Shown: piece after piece, positions 26,027 to 40,231 of the stretch
Position numbering within the stretch: position 1 is the stretch's first letter
Layout: every line of letters starts with the position of its first letter
Origin: Auanema rhodensis
Lineage: Eukaryota; Nematoda; Chromadorea; Rhabditida; Rhabditidae
Direction: 5' to 3'
Assembly: GCA_964057225.1 (NCBI GenBank)
Contig: OZ059899.1
Location: 620,001-684,000 of the forward strand
Length of the DNA stretch: 64,000 bases
The notes under the pieces: generated by a model
Told to the model about the DNA's origin: nothing
What the model saw: the letters and a program-made list of their open reading frames with translations, nothing else
Database searches by the model: none
Position numbers and translations under genes: made by a program

Positions 26027-26612
26027 AACCAATATCAATAAAAATTTGTTTTTAGACTAATATGGACATGGGGAATCTAATTTTGAAAACCGCATCTCTT
26101 TATCTTTCACGTGAAGCGAGTTACATACCAAGTGCACATCACGTGTACATTTAATTAGCATAAATTAAAGTTCACGTAAATTTCAAAGTCATGGTTACCA
26201 TGAACCAATATCAATAAAAATTTGTTTTTAGACTAATATGGACATGGGGAATCTAATTTTGAAAACCGCATCTCTTTATCTTTCACGTGAAGCGAGTTAC
26301 ATACCAAGTGCACATCACGTGTACATTTAATTAGCATAAATTAAAGTTCACGTAAATTTCAAAGTCATGGTTACCATGAACCAATATCAATAAAAATTTG
26401 TTTTTAGACTAATATGGACATGGGGAATCTAATTTTGAAAACCGCATCTCTTTATCTTTCACGTGAAGCGAGTTACATACCAAGTGCACATCACGTGTAC
26501 ATTTAATTAGCATAAATTAAAGTTCACGTAAATTTCAAAGTCATGGTTACCATGAACCAATATCAATAAAAATTTGTTTTTAGACTAATATGGACATGGG
26601 GAATCTAATTTT

Positions 26613-26907
26613 GAAAACCGCATCTCTTTATCTTTCACGTGAAGCGAGTTACATACCAAGTGCACATCACGTGTACATTTAATTAGCATAAATTAAAGTT
26701 CACGTAAATTTCAAAGTCATGGTTACCATGCACCAATATCAATAAAAATTTGTTTTTAGACTACTTTTGACTGTTTTTAGACCCATCACGTGTACATTTA
26801 ATTAGCATAAATTAAAGTTCACGTAAATTTCAAAGTCATGGTTACCATGAACCAATATCAATAAAAATTTGTTTTTAGACTAATATGGACATGGGGAATC
26901 TAATTTT
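26613..26907 (+). repeat. Fused 295-bp composite unit, junction copy 2
   Basis: It has the same structure and the same 20-base filler as the other nine copies; filler at 26764-26783. Confidence 0.97.
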
Positions 26908-27963
26908 GAAAACCGCATCTCTTTATCTTTCACGTGAAGCGAGTTACATACCAAGTGCACATCACGTGTACATTTAATTAGCATAAATTAAAGTTCACGT
27001 AAATTTCAAAGTCATGGTTACCATGAACCAATATCAATAAAAATTTGTTTTTAGACTAATATGGACATGGGGAATCTAATTTTGAAAACCGCATCTCTTT
27101 ATCTTTCACGTGAAGCGAGTTACATACCAAGTGCACATCACGTGTACATTTAATTAGCATAAATTAAAGTTCACGTAAATTTCAAAGTCATGGTTACCAT
27201 GAACCAATATCAATAAAAATTTGTTTTTAGACTAATATGGACATGGGGAATCTAATTTTGAAAACCGCATCTCTTTATCTTTCACGTGAAGCGAGTTACA
27301 TACCAAGTGCACATCACGTGTACATTTAATTAGCATAAATTAAAGTTCACGTAAATTTCAAAGTCATGGTTACCATGAACCAATATCAATAAAAATTTGT
27401 TTTTAGACTAATATGGACATGGGGAATCTAATTTTGAAAACCGCATTTCTTTATCTTTCACGTGAAGCGAGTTACATACCAAGTGCACATCACGTGTACA
27501 TTTAATTAGCATAAATTAAAGTTCACGTAAATTTCAAAGTCATGGTTACCATGCACCAATATCAATAAAAATTTGTTTTTAGACTAATATGGACATGGGG
27601 AATCTAATTTTGAAAACCGCATCTCTTTATCTTTCACGTGAAGCGAGTTACATACCAAGTGCACATCACGTGTACATTTAATTAGCATAAATTAAAGTTC
27701 ACGTAAATTTCAAAGTCATGGTTACCATGAACCAATATCAATAAAAATTTGTTTTTAGACTAATATGGACATGGGGAATCTAATTTTGAAAACCGCATCT
27801 CTTTATCTTTCACGTGAAGCGAGTTACATACCAAGTGCACATCACGTGTACATTTAATTAGCATAAATTAAAGTTCACGTAAATTTCAAAGTCATGGTTA
27901 CCATGAACCAATATCAATAAAAATTTGTTTTTAGACTAATATGGACATGGGGAATCTAATTTT
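26908..27963 (+). repeat. Run of 6 intact units between junctions 2 and 3
   Basis: Consensus-like units, except that the unit at 27436 has cgcatttct and atgcacc. With its composite the block is 1,351 bp. Confidence 0.96.
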
Positions 27964-28258
27964 GAAAACCGCATCTCTTTATCTTTCACGTGAAGCGAGT
28001 TACATACCAAGTGCACATCACGTGTACATTTAATTAGCATAAATTAAAGTTCACGTAAATTTCAAAGTCATGGTTACCATGCACCAATATCAATAAAAAT
28101 TTGTTTTTAGACTACTTTTGACTGTTTTTAGACCCATCACGTGTACATTTAATTAGCATAAATTAAAGTTCACGTAAATTTCAAAGTCATGGTTACCATG
28201 AACCAATATCAATAAAAATTTGTTTTTAGACTAATATGGACATGGGGAATCTAATTTT
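27964..28258 (+). repeat. Fused 295-bp composite unit, junction copy 3
   Basis: Filler at 28115-28134. It corresponds to junction copy 7 (40232) in the 12,268-bp offset duplication. Confidence 0.97.
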
Positions 28259-28434
28259 GAAAACCGCATCTCTTTATCTTTCACGTGAAGCGAGTTACAT
28301 ACCAAGGGCACATCACGTGTACATTTAATTAGCATAAATTAAAGTTCACGTAAATTTCAAAGTCATGGTTACCATGAACCAATATCAATAAAAATTTGTT
28401 TTCAGACTAATATGGACATGGGGAATCTAATTAT

Positions 28435-29842
28435 GAAAACCGCATCTCTTTATCTTTCACGTGAAGCGAGTTACATACCAAGTGCACATCACGTGTACAT
28501 TTAATTAGCATAAATCAAAGTTCACGTAAATTTCAAAGTCATGGTTACCATGAACCAATATCAATAAAAATTTGTTTTTAGACTAATATGGACATGGGGA
28601 ATCTAATTTTGAAAACCGCATCTTTTTATCTTTCACGTGAAGCGAGTTACATACCAAGTGCACATCACGTGTACATTTAATTAGCATAAATTAAAGTTCA
28701 CGTAAATTTCAAAGTCATGGTTACCATGCACCAATATCAATAAAAATTTGTTTTTAGACTAATATGGACATGGGGAATCTAATTTTGAAAACCGCATCTC
28801 TTTATCTTTCACGTGAAGCGAGTTACATACCAAGTGCACATCACGTGTACATTTAATTAGCATAAATTAAAGTTCACGTAAATTTCAAAGTCATGGTTAC
28901 CATGAACCAATATCAATTAATATTTGTTTTTAGACTAATATGGACATGGGGAATCTAATTTTGAAAACCGCATCTCTTTATCTTTCACGTGAAGCGAGTT
29001 ACATACCAAGTGCACATCACGTGTACATTTAATTAGCATAAATTAAAGTACACGTAAATTTCAAAGTCATGGTTACCATGAACCAATATCAATAAAAATT
29101 TGTTTTTAGACTAATATGGACATAGGGAATCTAATTTTGAAAACCGCATCTCTTTATCTTTCACGTGAAGCGAGTTACATACCAAGTGCACATCACGTGT
29201 ACATTTAATTAGCATAAATTAAAGTTCACGTAAATTTCAAAGTCATGGTTACCATGAACCAATATCAATAAAAATTTGTTTTTAGGCTAATATGGACATG
29301 GGGAATCTAATTTTGAAAACCGCATCTCTTTATCTTTCACGTGAAGCGAGTTACATACCAAGTGCACATCACGTGTACATTTAATTAGCATAAATTAAAG
29401 TTCACGTAAATTTCAAAGTCATGGTTACCATGAACCAATATCAATAAAAATTTGTTTTTAGACTAATATGGACATGGGGAATCTAATTTTGAAAACCGCA
29501 TTTCTTTATCTTTCACGTGAAGCGAGTTACATACCAAGTGCACATCACGTGTACATTTAATTAGCATAAATTAAAGTTCACGTAAATTTCAAAGTCATGG
29601 TTACCATGCACCAATATCAATAAAAATTTGTTTTTAGACTAATATGGACATGGGGAATCTAATTTTGAAAACCGCATTTCTTTATCTTTCACGTGAAGCG
29701 AGTTACATACCAAGTGCACATCACGTGTACATTTAATTAGCATAAATTAAAGTTCACGTAAATTTCAAAGTCATGGTTACCATGCACCAATATCAATAAA
29801 AATTTGTTTTTAGACTAATATGGACATGGGGAATCTAATTTT
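28435..29842 (+). repeat. 8-unit higher-order repeat, copy 1 (1,408 bp)
   Basis: Eight units carrying in order aaatcaaag, catcttttt, caattaatatt, gtacacg/catagggaat, taggcta, none, catttct, catttct. Confidence 0.88.
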
Positions 29843-30546
29843 GAAAACCGCATCTCTTTATCTTTCACGTGAAGCGAGTTACATACCAAGTGCACATCAC
29901 GTGTACATTTAATTAGCATAAATCAAAGTTCACGTAAATTTCAAAGTCATGGTTACCATGAACCAATATCAATAAAAATTTGTTTTTAGACTAATATGGA
30001 CATGGGGAATCTAATTTTGAAAACCGCATCTTTTTATCTTTCACGTGAAGCGAGTTACATACCAAGTGCACATCACGTGTACATTTAATTAGCATAAATT
30101 AAAGTTCACGTAAATTTCAAAGTCATGGTTACCATGCACCAATATCAATAAAAATTTGTTTTTAGACTAATATGGACATAGGGAATCTAATTTTGAAAAC
30201 CGCATCTCTTTATCTTTCACGTGAAGCGAGTTACATACCAAGTGCACATCACGTGTACATTTAATTAGCATAAATTAAAGTTCACGTAAATTTCAAAGTC
30301 ATGGTTACCATGAACCAATATCAATAAAAATTTGTTTTTAGACTAATATGGACATGGGGAATCTAATTTTGAAAACCGCATCTCTTTATCTTTCACGTGA
30401 AGCGAGTTACATACCAAGGGCACATCACGTGTACATTTAATTAGCATAAATTAAAGTTCACGTAAATTTCAAAGTCATGGTTACCATGAACCAATATCAA
30501 TAAAAATTTGTTTTTAGACTAATATGGACATGGGGAATCTAATTAT

Positions 30547-31954
30547 GAAAACCGCATCTCTTTATCTTTCACGTGAAGCGAGTTACATACCAAGTGCACA
30601 TCACGTGTACATTTAATTAGCATAAATCAAAGTTCACGTAAATTTCAAAGTCATGGTTACCATGAACCAATATCAATAAAAATTTGTTTTTAGACTAATA
30701 TGGACATGGGGAATCTAATTTTGAAAACCGCATCTTTTTATCTTTCACGTGAAGCGAGTTACATACCAAGTGCACATCACGTGTACATTTAATTAGCATA
30801 AATTAAAGTTCACGTAAATTTCAAAGTCATGGTTACCATGCACCAATATCAATAAAAATTTGTTTTTAGACTAATATGGACATGGGGAATCTAATTTTGA
30901 AAACCGCATCTCTTTATCTTTCACGTGAAGCGAGTTACATACCAAGTGCACATCACGTGTACATTTAATTAGCATAAATTAAAGTTCACGTAAATTTCAA
31001 AGTCATGGTTACCATGAACCAATATCAATTAATATTTGTTTTTAGACTAATATGGACATGGGGAATCTAATTTTGAAAACCGCATCTCTTTATCTTTCAC
31101 GTGAAGCGAGTTACATACCAAGTGCACATCACGTGTACATTTAATTAGCATAAATTAAAGTACACGTAAATTTCAAAGTCATGGTTACCATGAACCAATA
31201 TCAATAAAAATTTGTTTTTAGACTAATATGGACATAGGGAATCTAATTTTGAAAACCGCATCTCTTTATCTTTCACGTGAAGCGAGTTACATACCAAGTG
31301 CACATCACGTGTACATTTAATTAGCATAAATTAAAGTTCACGTAAATTTCAAAGTCATGGTTACCATGAACCAATATCAATAAAAATTTGTTTTTAGGCT
31401 AATATGGACATGGGGAATCTAATTTTGAAAACCGCATCTCTTTATCTTTCACGTGAAGCGAGTTACATACCAAGTGCACATCACGTGTACATTTAATTAG
31501 CATAAATTAAAGTTCACGTAAATTTCAAAGTCATGGTTACCATGAACCAATATCAATAAAAATTTGTTTTTAGACTAATATGGACATGGGGAATCTAATT
31601 TTGAAAACCGCATTTCTTTATCTTTCACGTGAAGCGAGTTACATACCAAGTGCACATCACGTGTACATTTAATTAGCATAAATTAAAGTTCACGTAAATT
31701 TCAAAGTCATGGTTACCATGCACCAATATCAATAAAAATTTGTTTTTAGACTAATATGGACATGGGGAATCTAATTTTGAAAACCGCATTTCTTTATCTT
31801 TCACGTGAAGCGAGTTACATACCAAGTGCACATCACGTGTACATTTAATTAGCATAAATTAAAGTTCACGTAAATTTCAAAGTCATGGTTACCATGCACC
31901 AATATCAATAAAAATTTGTTTTTAGACTAATATGGACATGGGGAATCTAATTTT
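30547..31954 (+). repeat. 8-unit higher-order repeat, copy 2 (1,408 bp)
   Basis: It has the same eight ordered markers as 28435-29842, displaced by 2,112 bp because four extra units separate the two. Confidence 0.88.
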
Positions 31955-33186
31955 GAAAACCGCATCTCTTTATCTTTCACGTGAAGCGAGTTACATACCA
32001 AGTGCACATCACGTGTACATTTAATTAGCATAAATCAAAGTTCACGTAAATTTCAAAGTCATGGTTACCATGAACCAATATCAATAAAAATTTGTTTTTA
32101 GACTAATATGGACATGGGGAATCTAATTTTGAAAACCGCATCTTTTTATCTTTCACGTGAAGCGAGTTACATACCAAGTGCACATCACGTGTACATTTAA
32201 TTAGCATAAATTAAAGTTCACGTAAATTTCAAAGTCATGGTTACCATGCACCAATATCAATAAAAATTTGTTTTTAGACTAATATGGACATGGGGAATCT
32301 AATTTTGAAAACCGCATCTCTTTATCTTTCACGTGAAGCGAGTTACATACCAAGTGCACATCACGTGTACATTTAATTAGCATAAATTAAAGTTCACGTA
32401 AATTTCAAAGTCATGGTTACCATGAACCAATATCAATTAATATTTGTTTTTAGACTAATATGGACATGGGGAATCTAATTTTGAAAACCGCATCTCTTTA
32501 TCTTTCACGTGAAGCGAGTTACATACCAAGTGCACATCACGTGTACATTTAATTAGCATAAATTAAAGTACACGTAAATTTCAAAGTCATGGTTACCATG
32601 AACCAATATCAATAAAAATTTGTTTTTAGACTAATATGGACATAGGGAATCTAATTTTGAAAACCGCATCTCTTTATCTTTCACGTGAAGCGAGTTACAT
32701 ACCAAGTGCACATCACGTGTACATTTAATTAGCATAAATTAAAGTTCACGTAAATTTCAAAGTCATGGTTACCATGAACCAATATCAATAAAAATTTGTT
32801 TTTAGACTAATATGGACATGGGGAATCTAATTTTGAAAACCGCATCTCTTTATCTTTCACGTGAAGCGAGTTACATACCAAGTGCACATCACGTGTACAT
32901 TTAATTAGCATAAATTAAAGTTCACGTAAATTTCAAAGTCATGGTTACCATGAACCAATATCAATAAAAATTTGTTTTTAGACTAATATGGACATGGGGA
33001 ATCTAATTTTGAAAACCGCATTTCTTTATCTTTCACGTGAAGCGAGTTACATACCAAGTGCACATCACGTGTACATTTAATTAGCATAAATTAAAGTTCA
33101 CGTAAATTTCAAAGTCATGGTTACCATGCACCAATATCAATAAAAATTTGTTTTTAGACTAATATGGACATGGGGAATCTAATTTT
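31955..33186 (+). repeat. 8-unit higher-order repeat, copy 3 (seven units kept)
   Basis: It repeats the first seven markers without the taggcta change and has a single catttct unit (33011), then passes into consensus-like units before the composite at 33363. Confidence 0.82.
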
Positions 33187-33362
33187 GAAAACCGCATCTC
33201 TTTATCTTTCACGTGAAGCGAGTTACATACCAAGTGCACATCACGTGTACATTTAATTAGCATAAATTAAAGTTCACGTAAATTTCAAAGTCATGGTTAC
33301 CATGAACCAATATCAATAAAAATTTGTTTTTAGACTAATATGGACATGGGGAATCTAATTTT

Positions 33363-33657
33363 GAAAACCGCATCTCTTTATCTTTCACGTGAAGCGAGTT
33401 ACATACCAAGTGCACATCACGTGTACATTTAATTAGCATAAATTAAAGTTCACGTAAATTTCAAAGTCATGGTTACCATGCACCAATATCAATAAAAATT
33501 TGTTTTTAGACTACTTTTGACTGTTTTTAGACCCATCACGTGTACATTTAATTAGCATAAATTAAAGTTCACGTAAATTTCAAAGTCATGGTTACCATGA
33601 ACCAATATCAATAAAAATTTGTTTTTAGACTAATATGGACATGGGGAATCTAATTTT
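33363..33657 (+). repeat. Fused 295-bp composite unit, junction copy 4
   Basis: Filler at 33514-33533, identical to the other copies. It ends the 29-unit block. Confidence 0.97.
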
Positions 33658-35945
33658 GAAAACCGCATCTCTTTATCTTTCACGTGAAGCGAGTTACATA
33701 CCAAGTGCACATCACGTGTACATTTAATTAGCATAAATTAAAGTTCACGTAAATTTCAAAGTCATGGTTACCATGAACCAATATCAATAAAAATTTGTTT
33801 TTAGACTAATATGGACATGGGGAATCTAATTTTGAAAACCGCATCTCTTTATCTTTCACGTGAAGCGAGTTACATACCAAGTGCACATCACGTGTACATT
33901 TAATTAGCATAAATCAAAGTTCACGTGAATTTCAAAGTCATGGTTACCATGAACCAATATCAATAAAAATTTGTTTTTAGACTAATATGGACATGGGGAA
34001 TCTAATTTTGAAAACCGCATCTTTTTATCTTTCACGTGAAGCGAGTTACATACCAAGTGCACATCACGTGTACATTTAATTAGCATAAATTAAAGTTCAC
34101 GTAAATTTCAAAGTCATGGTTACCATGCACCAATATCAATAAAAATTTGTTTTTAGACTAATATGGACATGGGGAATCTAATTTTGAAAACCGCATCTCT
34201 TTATCTTTCACGTGAAGCGAGTTACATACCAAGTGCACATCACGTGTACATTTAATTAGCATAAATTAAAGTTCACGTAAATTTCAAAGTCATGGTTACC
34301 ATGAACCAATATCAATAAAAATTTGTTTTTAGACTAATATGGACATGGGGAATCTAATTTTGAAAACCGCATCTCTTTATCTTTCACGTGAAGCGAGTTA
34401 CATACCAAGTGCACATCACGTGTACATTTAATTAGCATAAATTAAAGTTCACGTAAATTTCAAAGTCATGGTTACCATGAACCAATATCAATAAAAATTT
34501 GTTTTTAGACTAATATGGACATGGGGAATCTAATTTTGAAAACCGCATCTCTTTATCTTTCACGTTAAGCGAGTTACATACCAAGAGCACATCACGTGTA
34601 CATTTAATTAGCATAAATTAAAGTTCACGTAAATTTCAAAGTCATGGTTACCATGAACCAATATCAATAAAAATTTGTTTTTAGACTAATATGGACATGG
34701 GGAATCTAATTTTGAAAACCGCATCTCTTTATCTTTCACGTGAAGCGAGTTACATACCAAGTGCACATCACGTGTACATTTAATTAGCATAAATTAAAGT
34801 TCACGTAAATTTCAAAGTCATGGTTACCATGAACCAATATCAATAAAAATTTGTTTTTAGACTAATATGGACATGGGGAATCTAATTTTGAAAACCGCAT
34901 TTCTTTATCTTTCACGTGAAGCGAGTTACATACCAAGTGCACATCACGTGTACATTTAATTAGCATAAATTAAAGTTCACGTAAATTTCAAAGTCATGGT
35001 TACCATGAACCAATATCAATAAAAATTTGTTTTTAGACTAATATGGACATGGGGAATCTAATTTTGAAAACCGCATCTCTTTATCTTTCACGTGAAGCGA
35101 GTTACATACCAAGTGCACATCACGTGTACATTTAATTCGCATAAATTAAAGTTCACGTAAATTTCAAAGTCATGGTTACCATGCACCAATATCAATAAAA
35201 ATTTGTTTTTAGACTAATATGGACATGGGGAATCTAATTTTGAAAACCGCATTTCTTTATCTTTCACGTGAAGCGAGTTACATACCAAGTGCACATCACG
35301 TGTACATTTAATTAGCATAAATTAAAGTTCACGTAAATTTCAAAGTCATGGTTACCATGCACCAATATCAATAAAAATTTGTTTTTAGACTAATATGGAC
35401 ATGGGGAATCTAATTTTGAAAACCGCATCTCTTTATCTTTCACGTGAAGCGAGTTACATACCAAGTGCACATCACGTGTACATTTAATTAGCATAAATCA
35501 AAGTTCACGTAAATTTCAAAGTCATGGTTACCATGAACCAATATCAATAAAAATTTGTTTTTAGACTAATATGGACATGGGGAATCTAATTTTGAAAACC
35601 GCATCTTTTTATCTTTCACGTGAAGCGAGTTACATACCAAGTGCACATCACGTGTACATTTAATTAGCATAAATTAAAGTTCACGTAAATTTCAAAGTCA
35701 TGGTTACCATGCACCAATATCAATAAAAATTTGTTTTTAGACTAATATGGACATGGGGAATCTAATTTTGAAAACCGCATCTCTTTATCTTTCACGTGAA
35801 GCGAGTTACATACCAAGTGCACATCACGTGTACATTTAATTAGCATAAATTAAAGTTCACGTAAATTTCAAAGTCATGGTTACCATGAACCAATATCAAT
35901 AAAAATTTGTTTTTAGACTAATATGGACATGGGGAATCTAATTTT
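33658..35945 (+). repeat. Run of 13 intact units between junctions 4 and 5
   Basis: Ordered markers: plain; aaatcaaag with cgtgaattt; catcttttt; two plain; cgttaagcg with aagagcac; plain; catttct; taattcgc; catttct; aaatcaaag; catcttttt; plain. The first six are the signature that opens most blocks after a junction (also 36241, 38648, 45926). With its composite the block is 2,583 bp. Confidence 0.94.
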
Positions 35946-36240
35946 GAAAACCGCATCTCTTTATCTTTCACGTGAAGCGAGTTACATACCAAGTGCACAT
36001 CACGTGTACATTTAATTAGCATAAATTAAAGTTCACGTAAATTTCAAAGTCATGGTTACCATGCACCAATATCAATAAAAATTTGTTTTTAGACTACTTT
36101 TGACTGTTTTTAGACCCATCACGTGTACATTTAATTAGCATAAATTAAAGTTCACGTAAATTTCAAAGTCATGGTTACCATGAACCAATATCAATAAAAA
36201 TTTGTTTTTAGACTAATATGGACATGGGGAATCTAATTTT
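35946..36240 (+). repeat. Fused 295-bp composite unit, junction copy 5
   Basis: Filler at 36097-36116, identical to the other copies. Confidence 0.97.
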
Positions 36241-38352
36241 GAAAACCGCATCTCTTTATCTTTCACGTGAAGCGAGTTACATACCAAGTGCACATCACGT
36301 GTACATTTAATTAGCATAAATTAAAGTTCACGTAAATTTCAAAGTCATGGTTACCATGAACCAATATCAATAAAAATTTGTTTTTAGACTAATATGGACA
36401 TGGGGAATCTAATTTTGAAAACCGCATCTCTTTATCTTTCACGTGAAGCGAGTTACATACCAAGTGCACATCACGTGTACATTTAATTAGCATAAATCAA
36501 AGTTCACGTGAATTTCAAAGTCATGGTTACCATGAACCAATATCAATAAAAATTTGTTTTTAGACTAATATGGACATGGGGAATCTAATTTTGAAAACCG
36601 CATCTTTTTATCTTTCACGTGAAGCGAGTTACATACCAAGTGCACATCACGTGTACATTTAATTAGCATAAATTAAAGTTCACGTAAATTTCAAAGTCAT
36701 GGTTACCATGCACCAATATCAATAAAAATTTGTTTTTAGACTAATATGGACATGGGGAATCTAATTTTGAAAACCGCATCTCTTTATCTTTCACGTGAAG
36801 CGAGTTACATACCAAGTGCACATCACGTGTACATTTAATTAGCATAAATTAAAGTTCACGTAAATTTCAAAGTCATGGTTACCATGAACCAATATCAATA
36901 AAAATTTGTTTTTAGACTAATATGGACATGGGGAATCTAATTTTGAAAACCGCATCTCTTTATCTTTCACGTGAAGCGAGTTACATACCAAGTGCACATC
37001 ACGTGTACATTTAATTAGCATAAATTAAAGTTCACGTAAATTTCAAAGTCATGGTTACCATGAACCAATATCAATAAAAATTTGTTTTTAGACTAATATG
37101 GACATGGGGAATCTAATTTTGAAAACCGCATCTCTTTATCTTTCACGTTAAGCGAGTTACATACCAAGAGCACATCACGTGTACATTTAATTAGCATAAA
37201 TTAAAGTTCACGTAAATTTCAAAGTCATGGTTACCATGAACCAATATCAATAAAAATTTGTTTTTAGACTAATATGGACATGGGGAATCTAATTTTGAAA
37301 ACCGCATCTCTTTATCTTTCACGTGAAGCGAGTTACATACCAAGTGCACATCACGTGTACATTTAATTAGCATAAATTAAAGTTCACGTAAATTTCAAAG
37401 TCATGGTTACCATGAACCAATATCAATAAAAATTTGTTTTTAGACTAATATGGACATGGGGAATCTAATTTTGAAAACCGCATCTCTTTATCTTTCACGT
37501 GAAGCGAGTTACATACCAAGTGCACATCACGTGTACATTTAATTAGCATAAATTAAAGTTCACGTAAATTTCAAAGTCATGGTTACCATGAACCAATATC
37601 AATAAAAATTTGTTTTTAGACTAATATGGACATGGGGAATCTAATTTTGAAAACCGCATCTCTTTATCTTTCACGTGAAGCGAGTTACATACCAAGTGCA
37701 CATCACGTGTACATTTAATTAGCATAAATTAAAGTTCACGTAAATTTCAAAGTCATGGTTACCATGAACCAATATCAATAAAAATTTGTTTTTAGACTAA
37801 TATGGACATGGGGAATCTAATTTTGAAAACCGCATCTCTTTATCTTTCACGTGAAGCGAGTTACATACCAAGTGCACATCACGTGTACATTTAATTAGCA
37901 TAAATCAAAGTTCACGTAAATTTCAAAGTCATGGTTACCATGAACCAATATCAATAAAAATTTGTTTTTAGACTAATATGGACATGGGGAATCTAATTTT
38001 GAAAACCGCATTTCTTTATCTTTCACGTGAAGCGAGTTACATACCAAGTGCACATCACGTGTACATTTAATTAGCATAAATTAAAGTTCACGTAAATTTC
38101 AAAGTCATGGTTACCATGCACCAATATCAATAAAAATTTGTTTTTAGACTAATATGGACATGGGGAATCTAATTTTGAAAACCGCATCTCTTTATCTTTC
38201 ACGTGAAGCGAGTTACATACCAAGTGCACATCACGTGTACATTTAATTAGCATAAATTAAAGTTCACGTAAATTTCAAAGTCATGGTTACCATGAACCAA
38301 TATCAATAAAAATTTGTTTTTAGACTAATATGGACATGGGGAATCTAATTTT
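36241..38352 (+). repeat. Run of 12 intact units between junctions 5 and 6
   Basis: It opens with the block signature (36417 aaatcaaag/cgtgaattt, 36593 catcttttt, 37121 cgttaagcg/aagagcac). It then has plain units, an aaatcaaag unit at 37825 and a catttct unit at 38001. Block with composite: 2,407 bp. Confidence 0.94.
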
Positions 38353-38647
38353 GAAAACCGCATCTCTTTATCTTTCACGTGAAGCGAGTTACATACCAAG
38401 TGCACATCACGTGTACATTTAATTAGCATAAATTAAAGTTCACGTAAATTTCAAAGTCATGGTTACCATGCACCAATATCAATAAAAATTTGTTTTTAGA
38501 CTACTTTTGACTGTTTTTAGACCCATCACGTGTACATTTAATTAGCATAAATTAAAGTTCACGTAAATTTCAAAGTCATGGTTACCATGAACCAATATCA
38601 ATAAAAATTTGTTTTTAGACTAATATGGACATGGGGAATCTAATTTT
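38353..38647 (+). repeat. Fused 295-bp composite unit, junction copy 6
   Basis: Filler at 38504-38523, identical to the other copies. Confidence 0.97.
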
Positions 38648-40231
38648 GAAAACCGCATCTCTTTATCTTTCACGTGAAGCGAGTTACATACCAAGTGCAC
38701 ATCACGTGTACATTTAATTAGCATAAATTAAAGTTCACGTAAATTTCAAAGTCATGGTTACCATGAACCAATATCAATAAAAATTTGTTTTTAGACTAAT
38801 ATGGACATGGGGAATCTAATTTTGAAAACCGCATCTCTTTATCTTTCACGTGAAGCGAGTTACATACCAAGTGCACATCACGTGTACATTTAATTAGCAT
38901 AAATCAAAGTTCACGTGAATTTCAAAGTCATGGTTACCATGAACCAATATCAATAAAAATTTGTTTTTAGACTAATATGGACATGGGGAATCTAATTTTG
39001 AAAACCGCATCTTTTTATCTTTCACGTGAAGCGAGTTACATACCAAGTGCACATCACGTGTACATTTAATTAGCATAAATTAAAGTTCACGTAAATTTCA
39101 AAGTCATGGTTACCATGCACCAATATCAATAAAAATTTGTTTTTAGACTAATATGGACATGGGGAATCTAATTTTGAAAACCGCATCTCTTTATCTTTCA
39201 CGTGAAGCGAGTTACATACCAAGTGCACATCACGTGTACATTTAATTAGCATAAATTAAAGTTCACGTAAATTTCAAAGTCATGGTTACCATGAACCAAT
39301 ATCAATAAAAATTTGTTTTTAGACTAATATGGACATGGGGAATCTAATTTTGAAAACCGCATCTCTTTATCTTTCACGTGAAGCGAGTTACATACCAAGT
39401 GCACATCACGTGTACATTTAATTAGCATAAATTAAAGTTCACGTAAATTTCAAAGTCATGGTTACCATGAACCAATATCAATAAAAATTTGTTTTTAGAC
39501 TAATATGGACATGGGGAATCTAATTTTGAAAACCGCATCTCTTTATCTTTCACGTTAAGCGAGTTACATACCAAGAGCACATCACGTGTACATTTAATTA
39601 GCATAAATTAAAGTTCACGTAAATTTCAAAGTCATGGTTACCATGAACCAATATCAATAAAAATTTGTTTTTAGACTAATATGGACATGGGGAATCTAAT
39701 TTTGAAAACCGCATCTCTTTATCTTTCACGTGAAGCGAGTTACATACCAAGTGCACATCACGTGTACATTTAATTAGCATAAATTAAAGTTCACGTAAAT
39801 TTCAAAGTCATGGTTACCATGAACCAATATCAATAAAAATTTGTTTTTAGACTAATATGGACATGGGGAATCTAATTTTGAAAACCGCATCTCTTTATCT
39901 TTCACGTGAAGCGAGTTACATACCAAGTGCACATCACGTGTACATTTAATTAGCATAAATTAAAGTTCACGTAAATTTCAAAGTCATGGTTACCATGAAC
40001 CAATATCAATAAAAATTTGTTTTTAGACTAATATGGACATGGGGAATCTAATTTTGAAAACCGCATCTCTTTATCTTTCACGTGAAGCGAGTTACATACC
40101 AAGTGCACATCACGTGTACATTTAATTAGCATAAATTAAAGTTCACGTAAATTTCAAAGTCATGGTTACCATGAACCAATATCAATAAAAATTTGTTTTT
40201 AGACTAATATGGACATGGGGAATCTAATTTT
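38648..40231 (+). repeat. Run of 9 intact units between junctions 6 and 7
   Basis: It opens with the block signature (38824, 39000, 39528) and then has three consensus-like units. Block with composite: 1,879 bp. It resembles 36241-38352 with three internal units removed. Confidence 0.94.

Larger units (their letters stand above)
25909..26084 (+). repeat. Representative consensus monomer (176 bp)
   Basis: This unit matches the majority base at every variable site I tracked, so it is used as the reference for monomer positions 1-176. The most polymorphic site is position 119 (A or C, giving atgaacc or atgcacc), mixed throughout the array without strict alternation, so there is no simple dimer. 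Other recurring variable sites are 49 (T, G or A), the t/c at about 82, the tctct/tcttt/tttct stretch at 11-15, and the cgtaaa/cgtgaa stretch at 91-96. The phase chosen here (start at gaaaacc) is arbitrary. Confidence 0.97.
25909..26612 (+). repeat. Run of 4 intact units between junctions 1 and 2
   Basis: Units at 25909, 26085, 26261 and 26437 are all consensus-like with atgaacc. With the following composite they form a 999-bp block, the shortest in this region. Confidence 0.96.
28259..33362 (+). repeat. Run of 29 intact units with an 8-unit higher-order repeat
   Basis: Ordered marker variants are: aaatcaaag; catcttttt; caattaatatt; gtacacg with catagggaat; taggcta; plain; catttct; catttct. 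This eight-unit set starts at 28435, 30547 and (seven units, without taggcta and with one catttct) 31955. After the first set four extra units intervene (29843-30546). The units at 28259 and 30371 both carry aagggcac and aattatgaaa, giving a 12-unit (2,112-bp) spacing. The whole 29-unit run recurs at 40527-45630. Confidence 0.94.
27964..35898 (+). repeat. ~7.9-kb duplicated segment, copy A
   Basis: From the composite at 27964 through the 29-unit block, the composite at 33363 and most of the 13-unit run, every tracked marker recurs 12,268 bp downstream. The match may begin a few units earlier (about 27612). It ends within the unit at 35770, where copy B has caattaatatt and copy A does not. The boundary is approximate. 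Confidence 0.88.
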
